Shown: positions 1-9,271 of the stretch, piece by piece
How positions within the stretch are numbered: the stretch's first letter is position 1
Layout: each line of letters begins with the position of its first letter
Origin: Pseudomonas sp. 10S4
Lineage (GTDB): Bacteria > Pseudomonadota > Gammaproteobacteria > Pseudomonadales > Pseudomonadaceae
Direction of reading: 5' to 3'
Length of the DNA stretch: 64,000 nucleotides
NCBI RefSeq assembly: GCF_034344865.1
Contig: NZ_CP133774.1
Location: forward strand, 2,108,001 to 2,172,000
The notes under the pieces: generated by a model
The model's database searches: none
Told to the model about the DNA's origin: nothing
Seen by the model: the letters and a program-made list of their open reading frames with translations, nothing else
Position numbers and translations under genes: made by a program

Positions 1-40
1 GGGGTTTGCTGATAGGTGATTGATGTGGCGTCTGTCAGGG

Positions 41-138
41 CGCCTTCGCGAGCAAGCCCGCTCCCACATTTGATCTTCAGTGAATGCAGATTTTTTGTAC
101 GACCAGAATCCACTGTGGGAGCGGGCTTGCTCGCGAAG
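41..138. repeat. REPIN (inverted pair of REP elements)
   Basis: Two REP-like arms face each other: one at about 41-68 (core CGCGAGCAAGCCCGCTCCCA) and its reverse complement at about 114-138. The same core recurs at 8.7, 16.9 and 19.7 kb in this window. Such inverted REP pairs are common between genes in fluorescent pseudomonads. It lies upstream of the thioesterase gene. Nothing else is visible in bases 1-188. Confidence 0.85.
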
Positions 139-188
139 AACGATAACGCGGTTTTCACCTTAGACTGACCATCCAACCCCAGGAACCG

Positions 189-626
189 ATGCTAATGTCC
201 AGCCCGATGCCCCAACGCACCGACTACCCGCACTTCCAGCCCATTACCACCCGCTGGCACGACAACGACGCCTACGGTCACGTCAATAACGTCACCTACT
301 ACAGCTTCTTCGACACGGCAGTGAACACTTACCTGATCGAAGTCGGTGGCCTGGATATTCATGACGGTGAAGTCGTGGGTTTTGTGGTGAGTTCGGCCTG
401 CGATTATTTCGCGTCCATCGCCTTCCCGGATCGCATCGAGATCGGTCTGCGAGTCGGTAAGTTGGGCAACAGTTCGGTTCAGTACGAACTGGCGGTGTTT
501 AAGCAAGGTGAAGATGAAGCCTGTGCGGCCGGGCGTTTCGTGCACGTGTTCGTGGATCGGGCGTCGAATCAACCAGTGGCAATTCCTGCCGGTTTGCGCG
601 GGGCGTTGGAACGATTGGTGGTTTGA
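189..626 (+). CDS. Acyl-CoA thioesterase, 4HBT/YbgC-FadM hotdog family
   Basis: The 145-aa protein is the usual size of a single hotdog-fold thioesterase. Residues 22-34 carry the family signature, R-W-x-D-x-D followed by GHVNN, in which an Asp near position 27 is expected to be catalytic. Such enzymes hydrolyse acyl-CoA thioesters in the cytoplasm; the acyl substrate cannot be told from the sequence. AGGA at 181-184 supports the ATG at 189, but ATGs at 195 and 207 are also possible. It is a single-gene unit closed by a strong terminator immediately downstream, which also faces the convergent gene after it. Confidence 0.85.
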   Translation: MLMSSPMPQRTDYPHFQPITTRWHDNDAYGHVNNVTYYSFFDTAVNTYLIEVGGLDIHDGEVVGFVVSSACDYFASIAFPDRIEIGLRVGKLGNSSVQYELAVFKQGEDEACAAGRFVHVFVDRASNQPVAIPAGLRGALERLVV

Positions 627-631
627 CAGGC

Positions 632-665
632 AAAAAAATCGCAGCCCTTGGGCTGCGATTTTTTC
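632..665. terminator. Bidirectional rho-independent terminator
   Basis: The hairpin AATCGCAGCCC / GGGCTGCGATT is flanked by an A run on the left and a T run on the right. It can end both the thioesterase transcript and the convergent glycine-zipper transcript. Confidence 0.9.
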
Positions 666-693
666 GAGAGGCCGGTAGCGGGGGACGCCAGCC

Positions 694-1173
694 TCAGTCG
701 TGATAGCGATGATGCTTGCGATGCCCATAGGCATGACCACGGTGACGACGGTCGTCATCACGGTAGTAGCGACGATCATCATGGCCACGATACGAACGAC
801 GATCATCTTCGCGGCTCGAGTTGCCCATGTAGTTACCCAGCGCGCCACCCGCACCGCCGCCGGCTGCGGAGCCGATCAGGCTGCCGGTGGTGCCGCCCAT
901 GCTGCGGCCGACCACGTTACCGCCGGCTGCGCCCAACGCACCGCCGATGGCGGCTTGGCCACGGCTGTGTCTGTCGGCGCCAACGGCACTACCACCGGCA
1001 CCGCCCAAGGCCGCGCCAATGGTGGAACCTGTATTGCCGCCTAGTGACTGACCGACGACCGAGCCCAAAACCCCGCCCAATGCGCCGCCCACACCTGCTT
1101 CAGCAGTGCCTCCAGCAGAAGCGAAACCACTGGCCAGGCTAAGGGACAACAAGAGAATCGAGGAGAACTTCAT
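694..1173 (-). CDS. Secreted glycine-zipper protein
   Basis: The 159-aa protein begins with a clear signal peptide (MKFSSILLLSLSLASGFASA). Residues 22-115 are a long Gly/Ala-rich run with repeated GxxxG spacing (GGALGG, GSVVGQ, GAALGG), typical of glycine-zipper proteins that insert in or associate with the outer membrane. The last 40 residues are very rich in Asp, Arg, His and Tyr (DDRR and HRKHHRYHD blocks), a hydrophilic tail that might bind metal or polyanions. Function is unknown. Similar proteins are common in Pseudomonas as predicted envelope proteins. The gene stands alone, convergent with the thioesterase. Confidence 0.75.
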   Translation of the reverse strand: MKFSSILLLSLSLASGFASAGGTAEAGVGGALGGVLGSVVGQSLGGNTGSTIGAALGGAGGSAVGADRHSRGQAAIGGALGAAGGNVVGRSMGGTTGSLIGSAAGGGAGGALGNYMGNSSREDDRRSYRGHDDRRYYRDDDRRHRGHAYGHRKHHRYHD

Positions 1174-1331
1174 AGAGGAACCTCAAGGGGATGACGGCGC
1201 GATCCTGAGGCTGTGTCATAGTTGTGACAATCGAAATCCGACGAGTAACACGACTTGTACACAATTCTATAAGTTACTGTTTTTAGGGCGGAACTTAAGT
1301 ATTTTTCGCCAGTCTTTAGTTACTTCGGATA

Positions 1332-1362
1332 GGCCGTTTCAATGCAGAAACGGCCTTTTTTG
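1332..1362 (+). terminator. Terminator-like hairpin
   Basis: GGCCGTTTC / GAAACGGCC with a short loop is followed by a T run. It lies between the glycine-zipper promoter region and the 1.4-kb repeat, with no obvious plus-strand gene upstream, so it may end a small untranslated transcript or be a relic. Confidence 0.6.
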
Positions 1363-1414
1363 TGGGCGATTGGAAAGTTACTGGCCACTAAAAATCAAAA
1401 AAGCGGACACGTTC

Positions 1415-1550
1415 CTGTGGCGAGGGAGCTTGCTCCCGCTGGGTCGCGAAGCGGCCCCAAAAGCAGACAAACCCAATCTTTCAGTTAGATTGGGTTTGTC
1501 TGTTTTGCGACTGCTACGCAGCCGAACGGGAGCAAGCTCCCTCGCCACAG
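1415..1550. repeat. Long inverted repeat of the TGTGGCGAGGGAGCTTGCTC type
   Basis: Outer arms at about 1415-1437 and 1528-1550 are inverted copies. An inner perfect hairpin (GACAAACCCAATCT and its complement, about 1466-1500) sits between them. A related element with a GGGGCTTGCCCC core lies at 6378-6470. Together with the terminator it accounts for most of the 393-base gap after the glycine-zipper gene. Confidence 0.8.
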
Positions 1551-1566
1551 TGGTCCGTGCTTTGTG

Positions 1567-3916
1567 CTACGCCGACTTCGCCATAATCAGCCCAGTCTCG
1601 CTCGCCATTTCCAACCGAATCGCCACAAACTTCGACGTCGGTGTATGGCTGCCATCCCCGGTACTTTCCAGTGGCACCAGCGGATTCACTTCCGGGTAAT
1701 ACGCGGCGGCCTGCCCGGCAGGAATATCAAACGCCAGCAGCGTGAAGCCCTTCACCCGACGCTCACGGCCATCGTCCCAGATCGAAACGATGTCAGCCTT
1801 CTGCCCCGGTTTGAACCCCAGGCGAATGATGTCCGCTTCGTTCACAAACAACACATCCCGCTGACCCTTCACCCCGCGATAACGGTCATCAAGACCATAA
1901 ATCGTGGTGTTGTACTGATCGTGGGAACGCATCGACTGCATGATCAGATCCGGCAAAATACCCGTGGCGCGCGTGCGCTCATGAACCAGATCCTTGGGCA
2001 GGACGTTCGCACGGAAATTGGCCCGGCCCGACGGGGTGTTCCACTTGCGGGCACCGGCACTGTTGCCGAGGTAGAAACCACCCGGATTCTTCACCCTCTC
2101 GTTGAAGTCGCGAAAGCCCGGAATGGTGTCGGCGATCAGGTCGCGGATGCGTGCGTAATCGGCCACCAGCCAGTTCCAGTCCACCGGTTTGCTGCCCAGG
2201 CTCGCGGCAGCGATGCCGGCAATGATCGCCGGCTCCGAGCGCATCTGGTTCGACAGCGCCTGCAACTGGCCGTTGGAGGCGTGGACCATGCTGAATGAGT
2301 CTTCCACGGTCACCGCTTGCGGGCCTTCGGTCTGGATGTCGATGTCGGTTCGGCCCAGGCACGGCAGGATCAGCGCGTCTTTACCGTGAGCCAGGTGGCT
2401 GCGGTTGAGCTTGGTGCTGATCTGCACGGTCAGGTCGCAATTGCTCAAGGCCTGGAACGTGCGTGGGCTGTCCGGGGTGGCTTGGGCGAAGTTGCCGCCC
2501 AGACCGATGAATACTTTCGCGCGGCCATCGGCCATGGCGTGAATCGCTTCGACCACGTTGTGGCCGTTTTCACGCGGCACCTTGAACTGGAAGCGTCGCT
2601 CCAGGGAATCGAGGAACGCCACCGGCGGACGCTCGTTGATGCCCATGGTCCGGTCGCCCTGCACATTGCTGTGGCCACGCACCGGGCAAAGGCCTGCGCC
2701 CGGCCGGCCGATGTTGCCGCGCAGCAGCATCAGGTTGGCGATTTCCTGGATGGTCGCTACCGAGTGGCGGTGTTGGGTGATGCCCATCGCCCAGCACATG
2801 ATGACGTTCTTGCCCTTGGCGTACATGCGCGCCGCTTGCTCGACTTCCACCAGGGTCAGGCCGGACTGCTCGACGATCTGCGCCCACGGCGTGTCGTCGA
2901 TGGCGCCCAGGTATTCCAGCACGTTGGCGCTGTGTTCATTGAGGAAGTCGTGATCGAACACCGAAGGCTGGCCGGTCTGCTGCGCTTCGCGCTCCCATTG
3001 CAGCAGGAATTTCGCCATGCCGCGCATTAGCGCCATGTCGCCGCCCAACGCAGGTCGGAAGTACGCAGTGTTGGTCGGTTTGTCACTGTTGGTGAGCATT
3101 TCAATCGGATGCTGCGGATGCTGGAAGCGTTCCAGGCCACGCTCTTTGAGCGGGTTGACGCACACCACTTGGGCGCCGCGTTTCACCGCTTCACGCAGGG
3201 GTTCGAGCATCCGTGGGTGGTTGGTGCCGGGGTTCTGGCCCCAAACAAAAATCGCATCCGCATGTTCGAAATCGTCGAAGGTCACGGTGCCTTTGCCGAC
3301 GCCGACACTTTGCGCCAACGCCACACCGCTGGCTTCGTGGCACATGTTCGAGCAGTCCGGCAGGTTGTTCGTGCCGATCGAGCGGGCGAAGAGCTGGTAG
3401 AGGAACGCGGACTCGTTCGCGGTGCGGCCGGAGGTGTAGAACTCGGCCTGATCCGGGCTCGACAGCCCTTGCAGGTGTTTACCGATCAGGGCGAAGGCGT
3501 CTTCCCAGCTGATTGGTTTGTAGCGATCGGTTTCGGCGTCGTAGCTCATCGGCTCGGTCAAGCGGCCCTGATACTCAAGCCAGTAGTCGCTCTGATCCAG
3601 CAGCGAACTGACGCTGGTGCTTGGCGAAGAACGCCGCATCTACACGGCGTTTGGTCGCTTCCCAGTTCACTGCTTTGGCGCCGTTCTCGCAGAACGCCAC
3701 CATGCCGGCTTCCTTGGAATCGCCCCAGGCGCAACCGGGGCAGTCGAACCCGCCGTTCTTGTTGGTTTTGAGCATCATGCGCAGGTTTTTCAGCGCGTTG
3801 TCGCTGGTCAACCAGGCCCGGGCAACACTGGCCAGCGCGCCCCAGCCACCGGCCGCGCCTTTATAGGGCTTGTAACGGGGGACGGGTTTCTGGTCGGCTT
3901 GTTGATGTTGGCTCAC
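1567..3916 (-). pseudogene. FdhF/YdeP-family molybdopterin oxidoreductase, one-base frameshift
   Basis: This is a bis-MGD molybdoenzyme related to formate dehydrogenase alpha subunits and E. coli YdeP. The N-terminal frame (3916 to about 3617) contains a CPGC motif and ends in DAAFFAKH. The C-terminal frame (about 3615 to 1567) resumes with SVSSLLDQSDYW and continues to the normal end, including SGRTANES and the C-terminal molydopterin-dinucleotide-binding region (DQYNTTIYGLDDRYRG). Removing one C of a CC pair (plus-strand G at 3616/3617) restores a single 782-aa protein, the family length. The GTG start at 3916 overlaps the fdhD stop (GTGA) and has GGAG upstream, indicating translational coupling. 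Either a sequencing indel or a recent mutation. Confidence 0.85.
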
Positions 3917-4752
3917 GCTTGATTCTCCATCGCTGGGCTGTAGACCCGCGGTGCACTTTTCTGCGGCAGGTGGATGAGATTGAGGTTGTGGCGACGGGCC
4001 CATTGCACGGCAAGGCCCGTGGGCGACGACAGGCTGACGAGGGTTTGAATCCCTGCGCGCAGCACTTTCTGGATCAGTTCGAGGCTGCAACGGCTGGTGA
4101 CAATCGCCAGGCCGCCAGCCGTCGGGATGTTCTGGCGGATCAACCCGCCGATCAGCTTGTCGAGGGCGTTGTGCCGGCCGATGTCTTCACGGCCCAGCAG
4201 CAACTCGCCCTGGCCATTCATGAACACCGCCGCATGCACCGCGCCGCAATGCTGGCCCAGCGGCTGGAACGCGCCGATACGCTGGCGCAGGCCATCGAGC
4301 CATTCGGCGGGTGGCAACGGTGCGCCGGGCAATACTTTGAGGTCGGGCAGCGCTTGCTCGACCGCTTCCACGCCACAGAGCCCGCAGCCGCTGGTGCCGG
4401 CCAGTTGCCGACGTTGCTGCTTGAGGTTCCAGAAAGCGCGGTTGGCGATGGTCACTTGCGCGTACTGCGCCGAGCCTGAGCCGCTGAGTTGCAGGTCATA
4501 AATGTCGGTTGCGTCTTCGATGATGCCGCTGCCGAGGCTGAAGCCGACGATAAAGTCTTCAAGATCGGTCGGGGTGACCAGCATCACAGCCTGGCTGATG
4601 CCATTAAAGGCAATCGCCAAGGCGACTTCCTCGGCCAGCGCGGTGCTGTCCGATTCCGTGTATTGGAGCGTGCTGTAGCTGTAGGTCTGGCTGGCGGCGG
4701 GCGCGGGCGTTTCGAGGGCGGGCGCCGCGCAGACTGGGCGCTTGGCGTTCAT
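3913..4752 (-). CDS. fdhD: Formate dehydrogenase accessory sulfurtransferase FdhD
   Basis: FdhD moves sulfur from IscS to the molybdenum cofactor and is needed for formate-dehydrogenase-type enzymes to become active in the cytoplasm. The 279-aa protein has the expected length, with the conserved DLEDFIVGFSLG segment and the C-G-L-C cysteine pair of the sulfur-transfer loop near residue 125, plus the later GREDIGRHNALDK motif. It is first in a two-gene unit: its TGA overlaps the GTG of the YdeP-like oxidoreductase by a GTGA overlap, so the two are almost certainly co-translated and the oxidoreductase is its likely client. A 148-base gap separates it from the LysR gene upstream. Confidence 0.93.
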   Translation of the reverse strand: MNAKRPVCAAPALETPAPAASQTYSYSTLQYTESDSTALAEEVALAIAFNGISQAVMLVTPTDLEDFIVGFSLGSGIIEDATDIYDLQLSGSGSAQYAQVTIANRAFWNLKQQRRQLAGTSGCGLCGVEAVEQALPDLKVLPGAPLPPAEWLDGLRQRIGAFQPLGQHCGAVHAAVFMNGQGELLLGREDIGRHNALDKLIGGLIRQNIPTAGGLAIVTSRCSLELIQKVLRAGIQTLVSLSSPTGLAVQWARRHNLNLIHLPQKSAPRVYSPAMENQA

Positions 4753-4900
4753 GGGGCATCACCGACGGTTTGGACAGCTTTAGGGGCGTTCTTTATTGGT
4801 TTGCGCAGCGTGGAAACTCATTGAGAACGCCCCCTAAGACTAGGCGCGTCAACATGTCGCGTCTAATCGCTAATACTGATCCGCCGATAGATGCCGTCGA

Positions 4901-5788
4901 TCAAGACTCTATCAGCGATTTCTGATAAATCGCGAAACAGGCTTCCGCCAAGGCTGAACGCGGGGCGCTACGGCGCATGATCAGCCCCAGCCGGCCGAGG
5001 GTTTGAGCGTTTTCGATAGGTTGCAGGCGCAGGTGGTCGGTAAGGTTTTCGAGGCCGCCGTCCAACGGCATCACGGCGCAGCAGAACCCTCCGTGCACGG
5101 CTTGTAACAATTGATGGACCGCATCGGTTTGCAACAACGGCTGTGGCGTCAGCCCGCGGCTGTGGAAGTTGTGGTCGATGGATTGGCGAAAGTGCATGCC
5201 GCTGGTAAGCATTCCCAGGGGCAACTCAATCAGCGACTCCCAACTCAGCGGCGCCTCGCCGAACGTGTAAAAGCGTTGGTCGTAGAGCAACCCCATTCGG
5301 GTTTCGCTGAATGCCAGGGAGTCAAAGCGTTCACCGTCGAGACGCTCCAGGTAGGACACGCCGAGGTCCAGCCGATTGTTCGCCAGTTGTTCGAGGATCT
5401 GTTCGGAACTCAGCGCCGAGAGTTCGAAGCGCAGGTTCGGGTGTTCGGCGTGCAGGCGCTGCATTAAAGGCAACGGATCGAAACTCGACAGCGGCACCAC
5501 GCCCAACCGCAACGTACCCACCAGATTGCCGCGACATGCCGCCGCCTCGGCCTGCAAACCGTCATAAGCCGCCAGCACTGTACGAGCCCAGGCCAGCACC
5601 CGCTCGCCCGGTGCGGTGAAGCCTTCAAAGCGCTGGCCGCGATTGACCAGCGGCAGCTCGAGTTCTTCTTCGAGGCTGCGCAGGCGCATGGACAGGGTCG
5701 GCTGAGTGATGTGACAGCGGGCGGCGGCCTGGCCGAAGTGCCGGGTTTCGTCGAGGGCGATGAGGAATTTGAGCTGCTTGATGTCCAT
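4901..5788 (-). CDS. LysR-family transcriptional regulator
   Basis: The 295-aa protein has the standard LysR layout: an N-terminal winged helix-turn-helix (residues 1-60, HFGQAAARCHITQPTLSMRLRSLEEEL) and a substrate-binding-like effector domain (about 90-290). The helix-turn-helix and overall sequence resemble the OxyR/CysB-like branch, but the effector is not apparent. It lies upstream of, and in the same direction as, fdhD and the YdeP-like oxidoreductase, so control of those genes is plausible, though not shown. The opposite-strand neighbour is the BON-LysM gene. Confidence 0.88.
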   Translation of the reverse strand: MDIKQLKFLIALDETRHFGQAAARCHITQPTLSMRLRSLEEELELPLVNRGQRFEGFTAPGERVLAWARTVLAAYDGLQAEAAACRGNLVGTLRLGVVPLSSFDPLPLMQRLHAEHPNLRFELSALSSEQILEQLANNRLDLGVSYLERLDGERFDSLAFSETRMGLLYDQRFYTFGEAPLSWESLIELPLGMLTSGMHFRQSIDHNFHSRGLTPQPLLQTDAVHQLLQAVHGGFCCAVMPLDGGLENLTDHLRLQPIENAQTLGRLGLIMRRSAPRSALAEACFAIYQKSLIES

Positions 5789-5925
5789 CTTCGCTCCAGG
5801 GCGCGGTTAGGGCGGGGATTTTAGCGCTTGCGGCGGATCGACGTCATTGGTCGGGTTGGAACCGAGTCTTGCAACCTTGGTCTAGGCTTTTGCGTCTGGA
5901 AACTAAACCCCAAGGAGAGTGCACC

Positions 5926-6366
5926 ATGAGCATTTTGAGCTTTGTGAAAGAAGCAGGCGAAAAGCTTCTTGATTTGCTGACACCGGGCAACGCCAATGCC
6001 AGTGATCAGTTGAAAGCGCACATCAAAGACGTCGGCCTGGGTAACCCGAATGTGCAGGCCACGGTGGATGGCGACAAGGTCACTGTCACCGGTGAAGTCG
6101 CAAGTCAGGAAGAGAAGGAAAAGATTCTGCTGGCCGTGGGCAATATCGCCGGCGTCGGCAATGTGGACGATCAGATCACCGTGACCGGGCCGGTGGTGGT
6201 GGCCGCGAAGTTTGTCACGGTCGTGGCGGGCGACAGCCTCAGTAAAATTTCCCTGCGTGTGTACGGCGACGCCAATAAGTATCAGAAAATCTTCGACGCC
6301 AACAAACCAATGCTCAAGGATGTGAACAAGATCTATCCGGGGCAGTCGTTGCGGATTCCTGAATAA
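5926..6366 (+). CDS. kbp: BON-LysM protein, Kbp/YgaU-like
   Basis: The 146-aa protein has a BON domain (about residues 20-85) followed by a LysM domain (about 95-145, VTVVAGDSLSKISLRVYGDANKY to PGQSLRIPE). Length, domain order and the start MSILSFVKEAGEKL match E. coli Kbp (YgaU), a potassium-binding protein induced by osmotic stress. There is no signal peptide, which fits the cytoplasmic Kbp. The ATG at 5926 is preceded by AAGGAG at 5912-5917. A long inverted repeat follows directly and may act as a transcript end. Confidence 0.85.
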   Translation: MSILSFVKEAGEKLLDLLTPGNANASDQLKAHIKDVGLGNPNVQATVDGDKVTVTGEVASQEEKEKILLAVGNIAGVGNVDDQITVTGPVVVAAKFVTVVAGDSLSKISLRVYGDANKYQKIFDANKPMLKDVNKIYPGQSLRIPE

Positions 6367-6377
6367 GGCTTGAGATT

Positions 6378-6470
6378 TGTGGCGAGGGGCTTGCCCCCGT
6401 TGGGCTGCGAAGCGGCCCCAAAATCTCTGCGGCTGCTGCGCAGCCGAACGGGGGCAAGCCCCTCGCCACA
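6378..6470. repeat. Inverted repeat of the TGTGGCGAGGGGCTTGCCCC type
   Basis: Arms at about 6378-6400 and 6448-6470 are inverted copies, with a second GC-rich hairpin (GGCTGCTGCGCAGCC) inside. It fills the space between the convergent kbp and yrfG genes and is related to the element at 1415-1550. Confidence 0.8.
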
Positions 6471-6486
6471 ATGACCGCCTGAGGCT

Positions 6487-7149
6487 TTAAAGGCCTTCAA
6501 TCAACTCGCGATAATCCCCAACCGCCGCAAACTCCGCCGTGTCCTTCGGCCCTTTACGGCTATCGGGCTCACGCACGGCCAACAAGTGCGCCACACCAAA
6601 ATTGCGCGCACTGCGCAGGATCGGCAACGTATCGTCGATAAACAGACTGCGTGCCGGATCAAAATCGATATCCGCTTGTAAGGCATCCCAGAACTGCGGG
6701 TTCTCCTTGGCGAAACCGTAATCATGCGAGCTGATCAACCGCTCGAAATACGGCGCCAGTTCAATTCGCTCCAGCTTCAACGAAAGCGAATCACGATGCG
6801 CGTTGGTGATCATGACCACACGCTTGCCAGCCTGTTTGATCGCCGCCAGAAACGTATCCGCATCCGGGCGCAGGGCAATCAGATGAGCGGTTTCCAGCTT
6901 CAGCTCGCGCACCGGAATTTTCAGCTCGGCGCTCCAGAAATCCAGGCAGTACCACTGCAACTGGCCGGCGTTGCGTTCGAACAGCGGCTGCAATTCCATT
7001 TCCGCCATGGCCCGGCTCACCCCGTGCAACTCGGCATAGCGCTGCGGCAGGTGTTCCATCCAGAAATGGTTGTCGTAGTGCAGGTCCAGCAGCGTGCCGT
7101 CCATATCCAGCAGAACAGTGTCGATGTCGCGCCAGGGCAGCAGGGACAT
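6487..7149 (-). CDS. yrfG: GMP/IMP nucleotidase YrfG, HAD superfamily
   Basis: The 220-aa HAD-like hydrolase carries motif I DMDGTL (Asp15 and Asp17), motif II in VMITNAH, a conserved Lys in the YGFAKENPQF segment, and motif IV FIDDT. This matches E. coli YrfG, which dephosphorylates purine 5'-nucleotides. The ATG at 7149 is preceded by GGAG; a longer upstream frame with 25 extra residues is less likely. It is divergent from nudE across 90 bases, and both neighbours (nudE, cysQ) also act on nucleotides. Confidence 0.88.
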   Translation of the reverse strand: MSLLPWRDIDTVLLDMDGTLLDLHYDNHFWMEHLPQRYAELHGVSRAMAEMELQPLFERNAGQLQWYCLDFWSAELKIPVRELKLETAHLIALRPDADTFLAAIKQAGKRVVMITNAHRDSLSLKLERIELAPYFERLISSHDYGFAKENPQFWDALQADIDFDPARSLFIDDTLPILRSARNFGVAHLLAVREPDSRKGPKDTAEFAAVGDYRELIEGL

Positions 7150-7239
7150 AAAGAACTTCTCCAGCGGTAAAAAAGATATCCGAGGTAAACAATCAGGATA
7201 GGCCGGGTATAGTAACGCGTTCACGCCAAGGAGCCGTCT

Positions 7240-7806
7240 ATGCGCCAGAAACCCACCGTACTCGCCCGCGAGATCGTCGCCACCAGCCGTTTATTCTGCG
7301 TCGAAGAGCTCAAGCTGCGCTTTTCCAATGGCGTGGAGCGCACTTACGAGCGTCTGGTCGGCAAGGGTGCCGGGTATGGCGCGGTAATGATTGTGGCGAT
7401 GCTCGATGCCGATCACGCGGTGCTGGTCGAAGAGTATTGCGGCGGCACCGATGAATACGAACTGTCCTTGCCCAAAGGATTGATCGAGCCCGGCGAAGAC
7501 GTGCTGGCCGCCGCCGAACGCGAGCTCAAGGAAGAGGCCGGGTATGGCGCACGGCAGTTGGAGCATCTGACCGAGTTGTCGTTGTCGCCCGGTTACATGA
7601 GCCAGAAGATCCAGGTGGTCTTGGCCACCGATCTGTACGAAGAAAGCCTTGAGGGTGACGAGCCCGAGCCGATGCGGGTGGACAAGGTCAACCTGCGTGA
7701 GTTGTCGGCCTTGGCCCAGAACCCGCAATTCACTGAGGGCCGTGCCTTGGCGGCGCTGTATCTGGCCCGAGACTTATTGACCCAACGTGGGGTGTTTTTG
7801 CCATGA
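7240..7806 (+). CDS. nudE: ADP compounds hydrolase NudE (Nudix)
   Basis: NudE cleaves ADP-ribose, NADH, Ap3A and similar ADP-linked compounds. The 188-aa protein contains a complete Nudix box at residues 80-103 (G-x5-E-x7-RELKEE-x-G). A GGAG-type ribosome site is present just upstream. Its stop overlaps the cysQ start by ATGA, so nudE and cysQ form a coupled two-gene unit that clears nucleotide by-products. Confidence 0.93.
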   Translation: MRQKPTVLAREIVATSRLFCVEELKLRFSNGVERTYERLVGKGAGYGAVMIVAMLDADHAVLVEEYCGGTDEYELSLPKGLIEPGEDVLAAAERELKEEAGYGARQLEHLTELSLSPGYMSQKIQVVLATDLYEESLEGDEPEPMRVDKVNLRELSALAQNPQFTEGRALAALYLARDLLTQRGVFLP

Positions 7807-8636
7807 ATTTGAATTTTCCCCATCCGTTGATGGCGCCAGTGGTTGAACTGGCATTGAAGGCGGGTGACGCGATCCTGCCGTTTTGGCGAAACGACGTTGC
7901 TGTTACTGCAAAGTCCGATAGCTCGCCGGTGACGGCGGCTGATTTGGCAGCTCACCATGTGATCGTGGATGGGCTAACCGCGCTGGATCCGAGCATTCCG
8001 ATACTCTCCGAAGAAGACGCCAACATCCCCCAAAGCGTACGCGCCGGGTGGCAGCGTTGGTGGCTGGTGGACCCGTTGGACGGGACCAAAGAGTTCATCT
8101 CCGGCAGTGAAGAATTTACCGTCAACATCGCGCTGATCGAGCAGGGCCGCGTGGTGTTTGGCGTGGTGTCGATGCCGACCAACGGGCGTTTCTATGTCGG
8201 TGGCACCGGGTTGGGGGCGTGGCGGGGTGATGCAGGCGAAACACCGTTGCCGATTCAGGTTCGCGACGTACCGGCGGCGGGCGAGGCGTTTACCGTGGTC
8301 GCCAGTCGTCGACATTCCAGCCCTGAACAGGAGCGGTTGCTGGCGGGGTTGAGTGAGAGCCTGGGTGAGCTGCAATTGGCGAACTTCGGCAGTTCGCTGA
8401 AATTTTGTATGTTGGCGGAAGGGGCGGCGGATTGTTATCCGCGCCTGGCGCCGACGTCTCAGTGGGACACCGCGGCGGCGCAAGGTGTGCTGGAAGGGGC
8501 GGGCGGTGAGGTGCTGGATTTGAGTGGTGCGCCGTTTAGTTATCCGGCGCGGGAATCTCTGCTGAATGAGTTCTTTTTGGCGTTGCCGGCGAAGGCTGCG
8601 TGGCGCGAGAAACTGCTGGCGCTGGCGCGTTCCTGA
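7803..8636 (+). CDS. cysQ: 3'(2'),5'-bisphosphate nucleotidase CysQ
   Basis: CysQ removes the 3'-phosphate of 3'-phosphoadenosine 5'-phosphate, a by-product of sulfate assimilation. The 277-aa protein shows the lithium-sensitive phosphatase motifs: E70-E71 in LSEED, D90-P-L-D93-G-T-K-E and, near residue 220, WDTAAAQGVLEGAGG. The start overlaps the nudE stop. A REPIN follows about 48 bases after the stop, before the convergent thioesterase. Confidence 0.93.
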   Translation: MNLNFPHPLMAPVVELALKAGDAILPFWRNDVAVTAKSDSSPVTAADLAAHHVIVDGLTALDPSIPILSEEDANIPQSVRAGWQRWWLVDPLDGTKEFISGSEEFTVNIALIEQGRVVFGVVSMPTNGRFYVGGTGLGAWRGDAGETPLPIQVRDVPAAGEAFTVVASRRHSSPEQERLLAGLSESLGELQLANFGSSLKFCMLAEGAADCYPRLAPTSQWDTAAAQGVLEGAGGEVLDLSGAPFSYPARESLLNEFFLALPAKAAWREKLLALARS

Positions 8637-8683
8637 CCGCGTCGAAGTGGCTTGTCCAAATGCCAGCCCGTTAAGCAAGACCC

Positions 8684-8775
8684 TTGTGGGAGCGGGCTTG
8701 CTCGCGAAAGCGGTGTATCAGTCAACATTGATGTTGAATCTGATGGCCCCTTCGCGAGCAAGCCCGCTCCCACAG
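8684..8775. repeat. REPIN
   Basis: Inverted REP arms at 8684-8710 and 8750-8775 with the GAGCGGGCTTGCTCGCGAA core lie between the convergent cysQ and thioesterase genes. Confidence 0.88.
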
Positions 8776-8794
8776 GTTGTGTGGCGGTTCCGGT

Positions 8795-9250
8795 TCAGCG
8801 GTGCAGCACGTATTGCCCCGTAAACGTCACCGCATCTTCTTCTGTCCCGACATTCACAATCCGTGAATGCAGTGTCAATCGCGCCCGCCCATAGCGCTCA
8901 TACATCGCCAAAAACTTCTTCCAGACCGCCGCACTCGGCGCCTGGCAAATTGCCGTGGCATCGGTCGTCACTGGCAGCGGATAGCTGATGTGCCCTTCCT
9001 GAATCACGATGTGCCCGTCTTCAATGCCTTCTTCACGCAGACGCAAATGCAGCCAGCCCCAACCGGCCAGCACGGCGCCGCAATACAGGCTGCCGCCGAA
9101 CATGGTGCTCTTGTGATTGACGTTGGCGTCCAGCGGCAAGTGCAGGCGCAGTTGCTGGTCGTGCCAGTCGAGCACCTTGAGGCCCATGTCCCGGGTGAGC
9201 GGGATGTCGTGGTGCAGGATTGATTCCAGATAACGACTGTCGCGATTCAT
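8795..9250 (-). CDS. YiiD C-terminal-type thioesterase domain protein
   Basis: The 151-aa hotdog-fold protein resembles the C-terminal thioesterase domain of E. coli YiiD, here as a stand-alone protein. The segment NVNHKSTMFGGSLYCGAVLAGWGWLHL is the family core, with the Asn-His and Gly-Gly residues of the active-site helix. Substrate is unknown. The gene is 21 bases downstream of dctD on the same strand, so it may be read through from the dctBD operon. No clear terminator follows before the REPIN. Confidence 0.75.
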   Translation of the reverse strand: MNRDSRYLESILHHDIPLTRDMGLKVLDWHDQQLRLHLPLDANVNHKSTMFGGSLYCGAVLAGWGWLHLRLREEGIEDGHIVIQEGHISYPLPVTTDATAICQAPSAAVWKKFLAMYERYGRARLTLHSRIVNVGTEEDAVTFTGQYVLHR

Positions 9251-9271
9251 GCATAGCCTCTGCGGTTGGAT

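Noticed and set aside
648..1142. Plus-strand frames opposite the glycine-zipper gene
   Set aside because: They are shadows of the Gly-rich coding strand with abnormal His/Arg composition.
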